A model generated the notes under the pieces. It had not been told where the DNA came from. It was given only the letters and a program-made list of their open reading frames with translations, and did no database searches. The position numbers and the translations under genes are program-made. From the NCBI RefSeq assembly GCF_001902295.1, contig NZ_CP018335.1, positions 620,001-684,000 of the forward strand: a DNA stretch of 64,000 bases, in the 5' to 3' direction. The stretch is from Clostridium kluyveri. Lineage in GTDB: Bacteria > Bacillota > Clostridia > Clostridiales > Clostridiaceae. Below, in pieces: positions 54,191-62,491 of this stretch (within the stretch, counting starts at the first letter, position 1; each line of letters opens with the position of its first letter).

Positions 54191-55222
54191 ATGAATATGA
54201 TAACTTTTATTAAAACTGCAGTTGTAACTATAATAATATCATTTATATCTGGGTGGCTGCTAGACCACTATAAAAGCTTGGCACCTAAGATATTATGCAA
54301 TGTTGGAAATGGTGTACCTATAAAGATAAATAACAAAAAGATTCATGCGTATGTAGTTACTATAACAAATGCATCAAATAAAATAATTCATGAACTAACT
54401 ATAAATATACAAAGTTTAAAAAACAATTTACAAATTACAGATGCCAAAATAACGAAGGGTTTAAAATTTCACTCCTCAATAAAAGATAATGTTTTAGATG
54501 TTTCCATACCTTTTTTAAGTAAAAAGGATAAGTTTTCAGTTACATTATATATAGAGGACAAAGATGGATTGCAAAGCGAACCTTTTATTACAATTAGATC
54601 ACCTGAAAAATTTAAAGAAATACGTTCTATAGGAAAAACAGGCAAGGTATCTTTATTGTCTGATAGACCCCAAAATATAAATGGTAAAATTTCTAAAAAA
54701 ACTAGAAAAACTAAACCAATGTCTTTCAATAAAAAAACATTGGTGTCCATTACATCCATTATACTCGTTATTATGATTGGAATTTTAGGAAAATTTTATT
54801 TTAAAGGGCTATTTACTAGTGCAAAAACTACCGATAAAACCACTGTTCACCAACAGTCTACTGACAATACAGAATCATCAAATAAAACAACTAAAAATAC
54901 AGATTCGAAAACTTCATCGAATAACACAAATGGAGATATAAACTCAAAGGTATCATCGGATGGAACGACTAAAAATACAGATTCGCAAACATCATCGGAT
55001 GGAACAACTAAAAATACAGATTCACAAACATCATCAGATGGAACGACTAAAAATACAGATTCCAAAACATCATCAGATGGAACGACTAAAAATACAGATT
55101 CACAAACATCATCGGATGGAACGACTAAAAATACAGATTCCAAAACATCATCAGATGAGACAACTAAAAATACAAATTCACAAACATCATCAAATGAAAC
55201 GACTGAGAATACAGCTAACTAG
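54191..55222 (+). CDS. Membrane protein with low-complexity repeat tail
   Basis: A 343-residue protein that I do not recognise. One hydrophobic span lies at residues 5-23, a small beta-rich domain at ~30-150 (VVTITNASNKIIHELTINI), and a second span at ~184-203. The last ~115 residues are a 13-residue repeat rich in Ser, Thr, Asp and Lys (SSDGTTKNTDSQT), probably outside the cell as a stalk. It has a good TAAGGAAGCG start. Confidence 0.7.
   Translation: MNMITFIKTAVVTIIISFISGWLLDHYKSLAPKILCNVGNGVPIKINNKKIHAYVVTITNASNKIIHELTINIQSLKNNLQITDAKITKGLKFHSSIKDNVLDVSIPFLSKKDKFSVTLYIEDKDGLQSEPFITIRSPEKFKEIRSIGKTGKVSLLSDRPQNINGKISKKTRKTKPMSFNKKTLVSITSIILVIMIGILGKFYFKGLFTSAKTTDKTTVHQQSTDNTESSNKTTKNTDSKTSSNNTNGDINSKVSSDGTTKNTDSQTSSDGTTKNTDSQTSSDGTTKNTDSKTSSDGTTKNTDSQTSSDGTTKNTDSKTSSDETTKNTNSQTSSNETTENTAN
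54875..55222 (+). repeat. 39-base coding tandem repeat, about nine copies
   Basis: Each unit codes for 13 residues, consensus SSDGTTKNTDS(Q/K)T. Copies 3-7 are nearly identical, the first two and last two are diverged. Copy number is likely to vary between strains. Confidence 0.9.
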
Positions 55223-55346
55223 TATTATTTTAAGGTTCAAATGGAGAAAAACATTCTTTATGTACAAACTTCATCTGAACCTAAGATAAGAATCATTTGG
55301 TAAAAAGGAAAGCACTCACACTAAGAATATAGTATCCTCTTTAATA

Positions 55347-56552
55347 CTACTGTTCTAATTTTTTCTTTATTTCTAAAAGGAATTCCTCAGTATTAACTAT
55401 TTTCTTATTTTTCAATTCTGAAAGTGGAGCTAAATCTTTAGTCATAATACCTTCCTCAATAGTTCTAATAGATGTAGTTTCAAGTCTATCTGCAAATTCA
55501 ACTAATTCATTTATTTCGTCTATTTCTCCTCTTTTTCGTAGAGCTCCTGTCCATGCAAATAGGGTAGCCATGGAATTTGTAGAGGTTAACTGTCCTTTAA
55601 GGTGCTGATAATAATGTTTTTGTACAGTACCATGAGCAGCTTCGTATTCATAATAGCCTTCAGGTGACACAAGTACTGAAGTCATCATTGCAAGACTTCC
55701 AAAAGCAGTAGCAACCATATCCGACATCACATCGCCATCATAATTCTTACATGCCCATATAAAACCCCCTTCTGATTTTACAACTCTGGCAACAGCATCA
55801 TCAATTAATGTATAAAAATATTCTATATCAGCATCATTAAACTTAGCATCGTATTCAGCATCATATATTTCCTGGAATATATCCTTGAATCTATGATCAT
55901 AGGTTTTGGAAATCGTATCTTTTGAAGCAAACCATAAATTTTGATTCATATCCAATGCATAATTAAAGCAGGAGCGTGCAAAACTTTCAATAGATTTATC
56001 AAGGTTATGCATTCCCATTACAACACCTGGTCCATTGAAAACATGAAGTGTTTGTCTTGTTTCTTCTCCTTTTTCAGAGGTGAACACCAATTCCATTTTA
56101 CCAGGTTCTTCTACTTTGTACTCTACATCTCTATACACATCACCATATGCATGTCTTGCAACTGTAATAGGCTTTTTCCATGTTCTCATAAGAGGCCTTA
56201 TACTGTTCACTATAATAGGTGTACGGAAAACTGTACCATCCAGAATTGCTCTTATTGTTCCGTTAGGACTTTTCCACATATTCTTAAGGTCATATTCCTT
56301 AACTCTTTTAGCATTTGGAGTTATAGTAGCACATTTTACACCAACACCGTATTTTTTTATTGCATTTGCAGCTTCAATGGTTATTTCATCATTAGTTTCG
56401 TCTCTTTTAACAAGTCCAAGATCATAATACTCAGTTTTTAAGTCTATGTATGGTTCCAAAAGTAACTCCTTAATCATCTTCCAGATGATTCTAGTCATTT
56501 CATCTCCGTCCATTTCTACTAAAGGTACATTCATTCTAATCTTTTCAGTCAT
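55347..56552 (-). CDS. icd: Isocitrate dehydrogenase, NADP-dependent
   Basis: 401 residues from the ATG at 56552, which lies behind AGAGAGGAC; a further ATG at 56570 overlaps that site. It belongs to the homodimeric (eukaryote-like) NADP-IDH type: VEMDGDEMTRIIW at the start, the substrate Ser in WKSPNGTIRAILDGT, ACKNYDGDVMSDMVA with the metal Asp, and EAAHGTVQKHY for the cofactor. It turns isocitrate to 2-oxoglutarate and gives NADPH, supplying glutamate synthesis. Single gene. Confidence 0.94.
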   Translation of the reverse strand: MTEKIRMNVPLVEMDGDEMTRIIWKMIKELLLEPYIDLKTEYYDLGLVKRDETNDEITIEAANAIKKYGVGVKCATITPNAKRVKEYDLKNMWKSPNGTIRAILDGTVFRTPIIVNSIRPLMRTWKKPITVARHAYGDVYRDVEYKVEEPGKMELVFTSEKGEETRQTLHVFNGPGVVMGMHNLDKSIESFARSCFNYALDMNQNLWFASKDTISKTYDHRFKDIFQEIYDAEYDAKFNDADIEYFYTLIDDAVARVVKSEGGFIWACKNYDGDVMSDMVATAFGSLAMMTSVLVSPEGYYEYEAAHGTVQKHYYQHLKGQLTSTNSMATLFAWTGALRKRGEIDEINELVEFADRLETTSIRTIEEGIMTKDLAPLSELKNKKIVNTEEFLLEIKKKLEQ

Positions 56553-56692
56553 TATTAGTCCTCTCTTCATTTATATTTTTTATGTATTCATGTATTTTTT
56601 AACCAAATATATTTTATTATAAAAGAAATAGACAGTACATGCAAGTTAGCCTTGTATTTTACTAACGTCAGTTTTATTCTTATATTATACAT

Positions 56693-56845
56693 TCAATTTG
56701 ATCAGAAGTGCTATTAGTAAAATGGTTATTAATTAGTGGATATATTATAAACTATAAATGTAGAGATAATAAAAAAGAAGTCTGTTATAAATTAACTGAA
56801 AAAGCAAAGTTTCACTTGATAAATATTTCAAGTGACATTCTGTAA
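56693..56845 (+). pseudogene. Remnant of a MarR-like regulator
   Basis: Within the 311-base gap before the cyclase gene, NLIRSAISKMVIN and, after a frameshift, YKCRDNKKEVCYKLTEKAKFHL match the recognition helix and wing of a MarR-type protein in the right order. No start and no intact frame remain. A hairpin TCACTTGA...TCAAGTGA lies at 56812-56835. Confidence 0.4.
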
Positions 56846-56881
56846 GACACAGATAAATAAATTAAAATAAGGAGTGATAGT

Positions 56882-57448
56882 GTGTTGATTGATTTAAGCG
56901 TAAAGGTTACTAGGTCATCTAATAAAGATGCTTTAGATAATGAAAAAATGGTTTCTTTTGGTCATTTGGGTACTCATTTTGATGTAATGAATAAAGAGTT
57001 TCCATTGGTGTTCACAAAGAGAAAAGGTATAGTATTTGATGTAAGTGGGATATTTGACAGAGATATTGATGTGTCGGATATTGATATTAATTTTATTGAA
57101 GCGGATATGTTTATTGCTTTTTATACAGGCTTCATAGAAGAGGAAGATTATGGCACAAAGGTTTATTTTACATTACACCCACAATTATCAGATGAGTTAA
57201 TTGATCAGTTGATTCACCGTAGAGTTTCAATTATTGGTATTGACTTTGCAGGAGTAAGACGTGGTATTGAGCATACACGCAAAGACCAATATTGTGCTGA
57301 CAAAGGTATATTTATTATTGAGAACCTTTGTAACTTGGGTAAGGTTTTAAATGGAAAAAATATAATGAAGTTCACAGCAAACACCTATCCAATTAATTTT
57401 TCAGGTATGACAGGATTGCCTTGTAGAGTAGTAGCTGAGGTTGAATAA
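56882..57448 (+). CDS. Cyclase-family hydrolase (kynurenine formamidase-like)
   Basis: A 188-residue protein, GTG start behind AAGGAGTG. The HLGTHFDVM block carries the metal-binding H-x-G-T-H-x-D of the family, and IIGIDFAGVRRG follows as usual. It should be a metal-dependent hydrolase of a small amide or lactone; the true substrate is unknown. The conserved second metal His/Glu region (GIEHTRKDQYCADKGIFIIENL) is present, so it looks active. Confidence 0.85.
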   Translation: MLIDLSVKVTRSSNKDALDNEKMVSFGHLGTHFDVMNKEFPLVFTKRKGIVFDVSGIFDRDIDVSDIDINFIEADMFIAFYTGFIEEEDYGTKVYFTLHPQLSDELIDQLIHRRVSIIGIDFAGVRRGIEHTRKDQYCADKGIFIIENLCNLGKVLNGKNIMKFTANTYPINFSGMTGLPCRVVAEVE

Positions 57449-57452
57449 TTAA

Positions 57453-57660
57453 TACAAAATTATATATGTAGTACTAATACCATTTGCAGTTCCTATAGCG
57501 GATGCAGACGACGCTCCAGGTCTCATGGGATTTCCAATCATTTTTATTTTTGTCTCAATTGTGATTGCAGTCTTTGCTGCTGTTCTTCAAAGACTTTTAC
57601 AAGATGCTATTGATATAAAATCGGAAAATGATTTTAAAGATTCAGCAGGAAGAATATAAG
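57453..57660 (+). pseudogene. Membrane protein C-terminal fragment, DUF2975-like
   Basis: An open frame without a start codon reads VPIADADDAPGLMGFPIIF, then a hydrophobic span and VLQRLLQDAIDIKSENDF, close to the end of DUF2975 membrane proteins. The upstream part is gone. Its end overlaps the next gene. Confidence 0.55.
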
Positions 57661-58026
57661 TTACCAATAACAGCAGATGATCAACCAGATTTAGCAAATA
57701 TAGATACCTTCTATCGGGAAAACAACGGAAATTTTTGGGTAGCTGTTGATAACCAGGTAGTTATAGGAACTATTGCTATAAAGAATATTGGTAATAAAAA
57801 TGCTACACTTAGAAAAATGTTTGTTAAACAAGAATATAATAGAGGAAAAGACATAGGAGTATCCAGTAACCTTCTCTTGCAATTACTTGATTGGGCAAAA
57901 CAAGAAAATTTTAGTAGAATATTTTTAGGAACAACATCTCAATTTTTAGCAGCACATAGGTTCTATGAAAAAAATGGATTTAAGGAGATGTTTAAATGGA
58001 TAAGGTCAACGTTTATGAAAAATTGA
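57628..58026 (+). CDS. GNAT acetyltransferase
   Basis: A 132-residue GNAT protein. The acetyl-CoA region has ATLRKMFVKQEYNRGKDIG followed by LLDWAKQENFSRIFLGTT and FYEKNGFKEM. It lacks a good ribosome site, and the start overlaps a membrane-protein remnant, so the true start might differ or the protein may be partly decayed. Substrate unknown. Its end overlaps the cupin gene by 31 bases. Confidence 0.75.
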   Translation: MILKIQQEEYKLPITADDQPDLANIDTFYRENNGNFWVAVDNQVVIGTIAIKNIGNKNATLRKMFVKQEYNRGKDIGVSSNLLLQLLDWAKQENFSRIFLGTTSQFLAAHRFYEKNGFKEMFKWIRSTFMKN

Positions 58027-58355
58027 ATCTTTTTAACGAGCATTGGAGTCCAAAAATTTTAGGTGAAATTAACGACTCTTATGTAAAAATTGTTAAACTT
58101 AGTGGTGAATTTTTATGGCACACTCATGAAAACGAAGATGAAATGTTTTATATTTTAAAAGGGTCATTAATTGTTAAGTTTAGGGATAAGGATGTCATTT
58201 TAAGTCAAGGAGAATTTCTTATTATTCCAAAGGGAATTGAACATATGCCAGTTGCTAAAGAAGAAGTGCATGCAATGTTAATTGAAGCAAAAACAACATT
58301 AAATACTGGAGATGTTAAAAATGAAAGAACAGTAGAGAAACTTGATAGAATTTAG
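57996..58355 (+). CDS. Cupin-domain protein
   Basis: A 119-residue single-domain cupin with the two family motifs: WHTHENEDEMFYILKG (His, His, Glu ligands) and GEFLIIPKGIEHMPV (last His). The start follows AAGGAGATG inside the GNAT gene, giving translational coupling. It may be an isomerase, a dioxygenase or a sensor; I cannot tell. Confidence 0.88.
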   Translation: MDKVNVYEKLNLFNEHWSPKILGEINDSYVKIVKLSGEFLWHTHENEDEMFYILKGSLIVKFRDKDVILSQGEFLIIPKGIEHMPVAKEEVHAMLIEAKTTLNTGDVKNERTVEKLDRI

Positions 58356-58497
58356 TGTAGCTCGATCATATTGCTTTCTATGAAGGTTGATTCAAGGCCT
58401 TTATTGGATGTATAGAGGAATTATTAAATATCTATCCAATAAAACTGACAGTGCAAATGAGTCAAATTGAACAATAACGGGAATGGGAGAAATAAGT

Positions 58498-58989
58498 ATG
58501 AGCATAAGATTGGCTGAATACAAGGACTTAGAGCAAATGGTGAAAATCTATAACCAAGCAATTGAAACACATCGTTGTACTGCTGACATGGATACTTTTT
58601 CAGTGGAAGAAAGGATTTCTTGGTTTCAGGAACATCAATGTTTAGAATATCCACTCTATGTATATGAAATTGATAATAAAGTTGTAGGATATCTACATTT
58701 TACTGGTTATCGTAAAGGAAGAAGAGCTATGAGATATACTGCGGAAATCAGTTATTATATACATAATGACTATCAAAGGCAAGGGATTGGAACAAAAATG
58801 ATGGAATTTGCACTTGAAAAAAGTAAAGAATTAAACTTAAAAAACTTGATAGCTATATTATTGGAGTGGAATATTCCAAGTATAAGGTTACTCGAAAAAT
58901 TTGGATTTAAAGAGTGGGGCTATCTACCTAAAGTTGCAGATTTTGACGGAGAAGTATGTTCACATTTATATTATGGATTAAAGGTATAG
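58498..58989 (+). CDS. GNAT acetyltransferase, phosphinothricin N-acetyltransferase type
   Basis: 163 residues from the ATG at 58498, which lies behind GGGAGAAAT; an upstream ATG at 58483 precedes this site. It follows the Pat/YwnH pattern: IRLAEYKDLEQMVKIYNQAI, YTAEISYYIHNDYQRQGIG for acetyl-CoA and IPSIRLLEKFGFKEWGYL. It should acetylate a small amino compound, such as methionine sulfoximine in YwnH. Single gene. Confidence 0.85.
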   Translation: MSIRLAEYKDLEQMVKIYNQAIETHRCTADMDTFSVEERISWFQEHQCLEYPLYVYEIDNKVVGYLHFTGYRKGRRAMRYTAEISYYIHNDYQRQGIGTKMMEFALEKSKELNLKNLIAILLEWNIPSIRLLEKFGFKEWGYLPKVADFDGEVCSHLYYGLKV

Positions 58990-59077
58990 AAATAAAGGTT
59001 AAAGATTATTACATAATATTCTTAACTTGTATCACAAATGTAATTTAATGACATACCTTCTTATTTTTTAGTTCAGA

Positions 59078-59105
59078 ACTGTCGCACTAATTTTTAGTGC
59101 AACAG
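59078..59105. terminator. Hairpin between convergent genes
   Basis: ACTGTCGCACTAA pairs with TTAGTGCAACAGT (one mismatch) over a 2-base loop. No T-run, so activity is uncertain. Confidence 0.5.
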
Positions 59106-59172
59106 TCCCTTATGATATGTCATATTGGGTATTTAGCCTATTATCATATGATTAACATACCCTTTTAATTCA

Positions 59173-60378
59173 TTACTTATTATTTTCAGCATAAAACTTT
59201 AGGGCTTCTCCAATAAATTTAGATGCACCATTTCCATATTTTTTATCTGTTGCTTTTATAAATTCAGGCTTTGATAAATAAAAATCTGCAATATACCCCA
59301 AATAATTTTCTCCCTCATCTACTTTTAAAGTTTCATGTATTTTTCGGTTCTCATTTGCTATTTCAGAAACAATTTGCTGGATCTCTTTTGAAGTGGGATC
59401 TTTACTTAAGTTAGATCTAAGCTTTTTATATAGAGTTTCTATTTTAGGTTCATAATCCCCCAAATAAATTTTTAAAGCTTTTCCAATAAATTTAGACGCA
59501 CCTTCTCCATATTTCTTATCAATTTCTTCTAGCCACGATATACCACTTCCACCATATTTCTTATCAATTTTTATTTCCTTAGGAAATACTAAGTAAAATT
59601 GTACCATAGTGTACCAATAATAGTCTCCCATATTAGTTTTAAAAGCTTCATAATCTTTTTTAGCTATATTAGTTACCTCACCAGCAATTTGTTGAATTTC
59701 CACTGAAGAAGGATCTTTACTTAAATCAGCTGTAAGTTTTTTATATAGCTCTTTTAATTTGGGATGCTTATCATAAAGACAATCTTTTTTAAACTTATCA
59801 ATTTGTTCTGATTTAGTTATTGCCAGACTATTATTTAAATTTTTCTTCAAAGCTTCAGTAAATTTTTTTATACTTCCATAATGATTTATAGCATCCTTAG
59901 CGATCTCAGCTTCCTTAGATTTACATTTTTTAATAAATTCATTATAATTATCTATACTACCATAAATTCTAATTACTTTATCCTTATTTTCTTTCTTAAA
60001 TTCTTCTAATACATTATAATATTCAGTCATATCAAATTCTTTAAAACTCATCGTATTGGCTCCCTTCAAAGTTTTATCTATAAGTTCTATCAAGCTATTC
60101 AATCTATCTCTTTTTAAAACGATTAGCTTTTTATGACTTTCTAGTGCTTTCATCTTATCAAAGTGAGGGCTAGTTATGATTTCTTTAATTTCTTTCAGTG
60201 GTAAATCAAGTTCTTTAAAAAACAAAATCTGCTGCAAAGTTTCAAGAGCCTCATCATCATAAATCCTGTAGCCTGCTTCTGTTAATTTAGTTGGTTTTAA
60301 TAATCCAATTTTGTCGTAGTGATGAAGCATACGCACACTTACTCCTGTTAAATCCGAAACTTGTTTTACTGTTCTCAT
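59173..60378 (-). CDS. MerR-family regulator with doubled TipAS-like domain
   Basis: A 401-residue protein. Residues 1-110 are a MerR winged helix (VKQVSDLTGVSVRMLHHYDKIGLL) with its dimer helix. The rest holds two related TipAS-type segments: ELYKKLTADLSKDPSSVEIQQIAGEV... and TLYKKLRSNLSKDPTSKEIQQIVSEI..., each with KKYGxGASKFIGxALK after it. TipA-like proteins have about 250 residues and one such domain, so this one is duplicated. TipAS domains bind peptide antibiotics or small ligands. Its own promoter carries the MerR dyad. Confidence 0.88.
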   Translation of the reverse strand: MRTVKQVSDLTGVSVRMLHHYDKIGLLKPTKLTEAGYRIYDDEALETLQQILFFKELDLPLKEIKEIITSPHFDKMKALESHKKLIVLKRDRLNSLIELIDKTLKGANTMSFKEFDMTEYYNVLEEFKKENKDKVIRIYGSIDNYNEFIKKCKSKEAEIAKDAINHYGSIKKFTEALKKNLNNSLAITKSEQIDKFKKDCLYDKHPKLKELYKKLTADLSKDPSSVEIQQIAGEVTNIAKKDYEAFKTNMGDYYWYTMVQFYLVFPKEIKIDKKYGGSGISWLEEIDKKYGEGASKFIGKALKIYLGDYEPKIETLYKKLRSNLSKDPTSKEIQQIVSEIANENRKIHETLKVDEGENYLGYIADFYLSKPEFIKATDKKYGNGASKFIGEALKFYAENNK

Positions 60379-60471
60379 AACTTTACCTCCAACTTTGATT
60401 TTAGAGCTGTCAATACTGCCCGATACTCTGCCGGCTGTGAGTTTTAGTTTATATTTTCAAACTCTATTTTT

Positions 60472-60502
60472 ATATTACACTATGACATAGTGTTAGGGTC
60501 AA
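60472..60502 (-). promoter_or_regulatory. MerR-type promoter with 19-base spacer and operator
   Basis: Read on the minus strand: TTGACC, a 19-base spacer, TAATAT. The spacer contains most of the perfect 8-1-8 dyad ACACTATGACATAGTGT (60477-60493). The long spacer and central dyad are the hallmark of MerR-activated promoters, here placed 90-120 bases before the merR gene, so it should control itself. Confidence 0.85.
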
Positions 60503-60582
60503 CACTTTAAAAAATTTTTAATTCTAAAAATCATTAATCTCACTTAAACCCTAAATAAACATTTTGTAAAAATATAAAGAAC

Positions 60583-60608
60583 AAAAAAGAGCATTTCAGC
60601 TCTTAATG
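60583..60608 (-). terminator. Terminator of the acyltransferase gene
   Basis: On the minus strand AAGAGC pairs with GCTCTT around TGAAAT, followed by TTTTG, about 65 bases after the acyltransferase stop. Confidence 0.75.
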
Positions 60609-60668
60609 TTGTATAAAATAAGAAGATTGCAAATTAGATTATACTAATAATCTACATTATTTACTTTT

Positions 60669-61742
60669 TTAACTGGAATGCTTTGATATTCCTAAAATCA
60701 GGAAACTTAGCACAGGGATACGGCTTATTATTTCATATAGAAAAGGCATTGCCATAATTTCAATGACTAATAAAATAAAATAATATAACAGCATTGGCAA
60801 TTGCAAATATGTGGTTAATAAATATGCACTCATTATTAAAACTGGATAATGCAGCACGTATATTCCGAATGTTCTTTTGTTCATATATTCTGTAAAGTGA
60901 TTTGTTCCATTAAACCATGCATTTCCACAACCTAAAATTGCAAGAATAATTATCCATAGGTAAAAATTAGTGAATGGGCTTTGTAAACAGGCTGCAGTGG
61001 TATAGTTATCTCCATAATAATAAATTGTATAAATAATTCCACAAATAACTGCAGAAATTAAAAGTGGTAAATGCCATTTCTTCAGTCTTTCCTGCACTTC
61101 ATCATGTGAAAAAACGTAATATCCGAGTAAAAACATAAAAATATAGATACCATTGCGATATACAGTAATAAGAGGTGTATTTAAAATAAAAGAACTTCCC
61201 CATACTGCAAAGAACAACAATAAGATAATTGCCATATTTGCTTTTTTGCATATTTTCCATAATGTATCATTTTTATCAAATTTTCTAAATAGCAACAATA
61301 TCATAGACGCTAAAAATAATTCATGTGCAAACCACAAAGGTCCTATTCCGCAAAGTGAATAAATCAGATATTTTATAAAACCTGGAATAAGATCTCCTTT
61401 GCCACCAAACATATCTACATAATGATTTGTAACATAACCACTTATCCAACCCAAAATAAAAATACCTGCAATCGAAGGCACTAACAGCCTTTTGACACGC
61501 TCTTTTGCAAATTGTTTTCCAGTTCTCTTTTGTAAAGAATAACGTGCAGATATTCCTCCTACTAAAAATAAAGAAGCCATAAACCATGGATATATAAAAT
61601 ACAGCATTACATCCATCTGCGGTATTCCCTTTACCCCGATATTAGATATTACTCCTACACTATTGAAAATGTATATTATATGATAAATAACAACTAATAT
61701 GATAATACCCCAACGAATATTATCCAAATAATTTTTTCTCAT
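60669..61742 (-). CDS. Acyltransferase 3-family membrane protein
   Basis: 357 residues from the ATG at 61742 (behind AGGAG; the in-frame ATG at 61763 lies before that site). About ten membrane spans. It opens with KNYLDNIRWGIIILVVIYHI, holding the first active His of the family, and has FLVGGISARYSLQKRTGKQF with the conserved Arg. Such enzymes move acyl groups onto sugars or other acceptors at the membrane. It lies just after the fragment of an ABC ATPase gene, so it may have been brought there by a deletion. Confidence 0.85.
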   Translation of the reverse strand: MRKNYLDNIRWGIIILVVIYHIIYIFNSVGVISNIGVKGIPQMDVMLYFIYPWFMASLFLVGGISARYSLQKRTGKQFAKERVKRLLVPSIAGIFILGWISGYVTNHYVDMFGGKGDLIPGFIKYLIYSLCGIGPLWFAHELFLASMILLLFRKFDKNDTLWKICKKANMAIILLLFFAVWGSSFILNTPLITVYRNGIYIFMFLLGYYVFSHDEVQERLKKWHLPLLISAVICGIIYTIYYYGDNYTTAACLQSPFTNFYLWIIILAILGCGNAWFNGTNHFTEYMNKRTFGIYVLHYPVLIMSAYLLTTYLQLPMLLYYFILLVIEIMAMPFLYEIISRIPVLSFLILGISKHSS

Positions 61743-61744
61743 AA

Positions 61745-61849
61745 TTAACTCCTGTATTTCCATATGATTGAATTTATAACAGCTGCGACATTATTCTTTA
61801 AAATAGCAGAGTATTTCTTACACAGATTTTCTACTTCAAGTACACTCAT
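61745..61849 (-). pseudogene. ABC-transporter ATPase remnant, first ~15 codons
   Basis: The ATG overlaps the stop of the abrB gene (ATGA), and MSVLEVENLCKKYS is the usual beginning of a drug/antibiotic-type ABC ATPase. Then homology ends (AILKNNVAAVINSI...) and the frame stops after 34 residues. AbrB, ABC ATPase and permease commonly form one operon; here the ATPase was cut off by a deletion. Confidence 0.6.
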
Positions 61850-62076
61850 TCTTCGTCATCCTCCTTTTCTGGAAGGTCTCCGTCAAAAATTGTTTTGGTC
61901 AGTTTTGTGAACAGTGATTTTGGAGGTATAGCAATACCTTTCTTCTTATCAGCAAGAACTATAATAGTATCGCCAGGCTTGATATCAAAAATATCTCTGG
62001 CTTCTTTTGGGATAACAAATTGTCCTTTTTCACCAATTTTTACTGTCCATGCATACTTGTCGTTTGGGTGCTTCAT
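61846..62076 (-). CDS. AbrB-family transcriptional regulator
   Basis: A 76-residue protein with an AbrB/SpoVT swapped-hairpin domain: VKIGEKGQFVIPKEARDIFDIKPGDTIIVL. The ATG lies after GGAGGAAAT. The C-terminal half (SLFTKLTKTIFDGDLPEKEDDEE) is typical of AbrB proteins located before ABC exporter genes. It likely represses its own operon. Confidence 0.88.
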   Translation of the reverse strand: MKHPNDKYAWTVKIGEKGQFVIPKEARDIFDIKPGDTIIVLADKKKGIAIPPKSLFTKLTKTIFDGDLPEKEDDEE

Positions 62077-62491
62077 ATTATTTCCTCCATTCGTTGTTGG
62101 TATAATATTAAAAGTATGATTTGTATGATTTATATAACTTTATTATAGTTATTTATTTTAAAAAGTCAAGATTTTAAACATTTTAGTAATGACACAGCCG
62201 CCGGTATTAAGCCATAATAATTACTTGGGTATCACCAACATTTCCTACAAAACCCAGGCTAAGACGAAAAATGGGTAATTGTAATCAGATAATGATATAG
62301 TTTACTTATTATTTAATTCACAGTTTTCATAAAGCGACATAACAAATATAAATGAGGAGCTTTGGTAATTGAATAAAGTAACATTTAAAATAAATACCAC
62401 TTTAAATGAAAACACAATGTGTAGTTTACATAAAGTGTTGATATTCGGAGAAGCTAATTTATATAATACATTAAACTAGGAGGTTATTTTC
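62077..62491. other. 415-base gap
   Basis: Holds the divergent promoters of abrB and the DUF3231 gene. No gene is recognised; a short minus-strand open stretch near 62200-62290 has no start signal. TAAACTAGGAGG at the right end is the ribosome site of the DUF3231 gene. Confidence 0.5.

Noticed and set aside
54875..55222. CRISPR array
   Set aside because: The 39-base repeats are contiguous without unique spacers and stay in frame as a Ser/Thr-rich protein tail.
54847..55289. Two long open frames in other phases across the repeat tail
   Set aside because: They exist only because the repeat unit is a multiple of three and lacks stops in several frames; there are no start signals.
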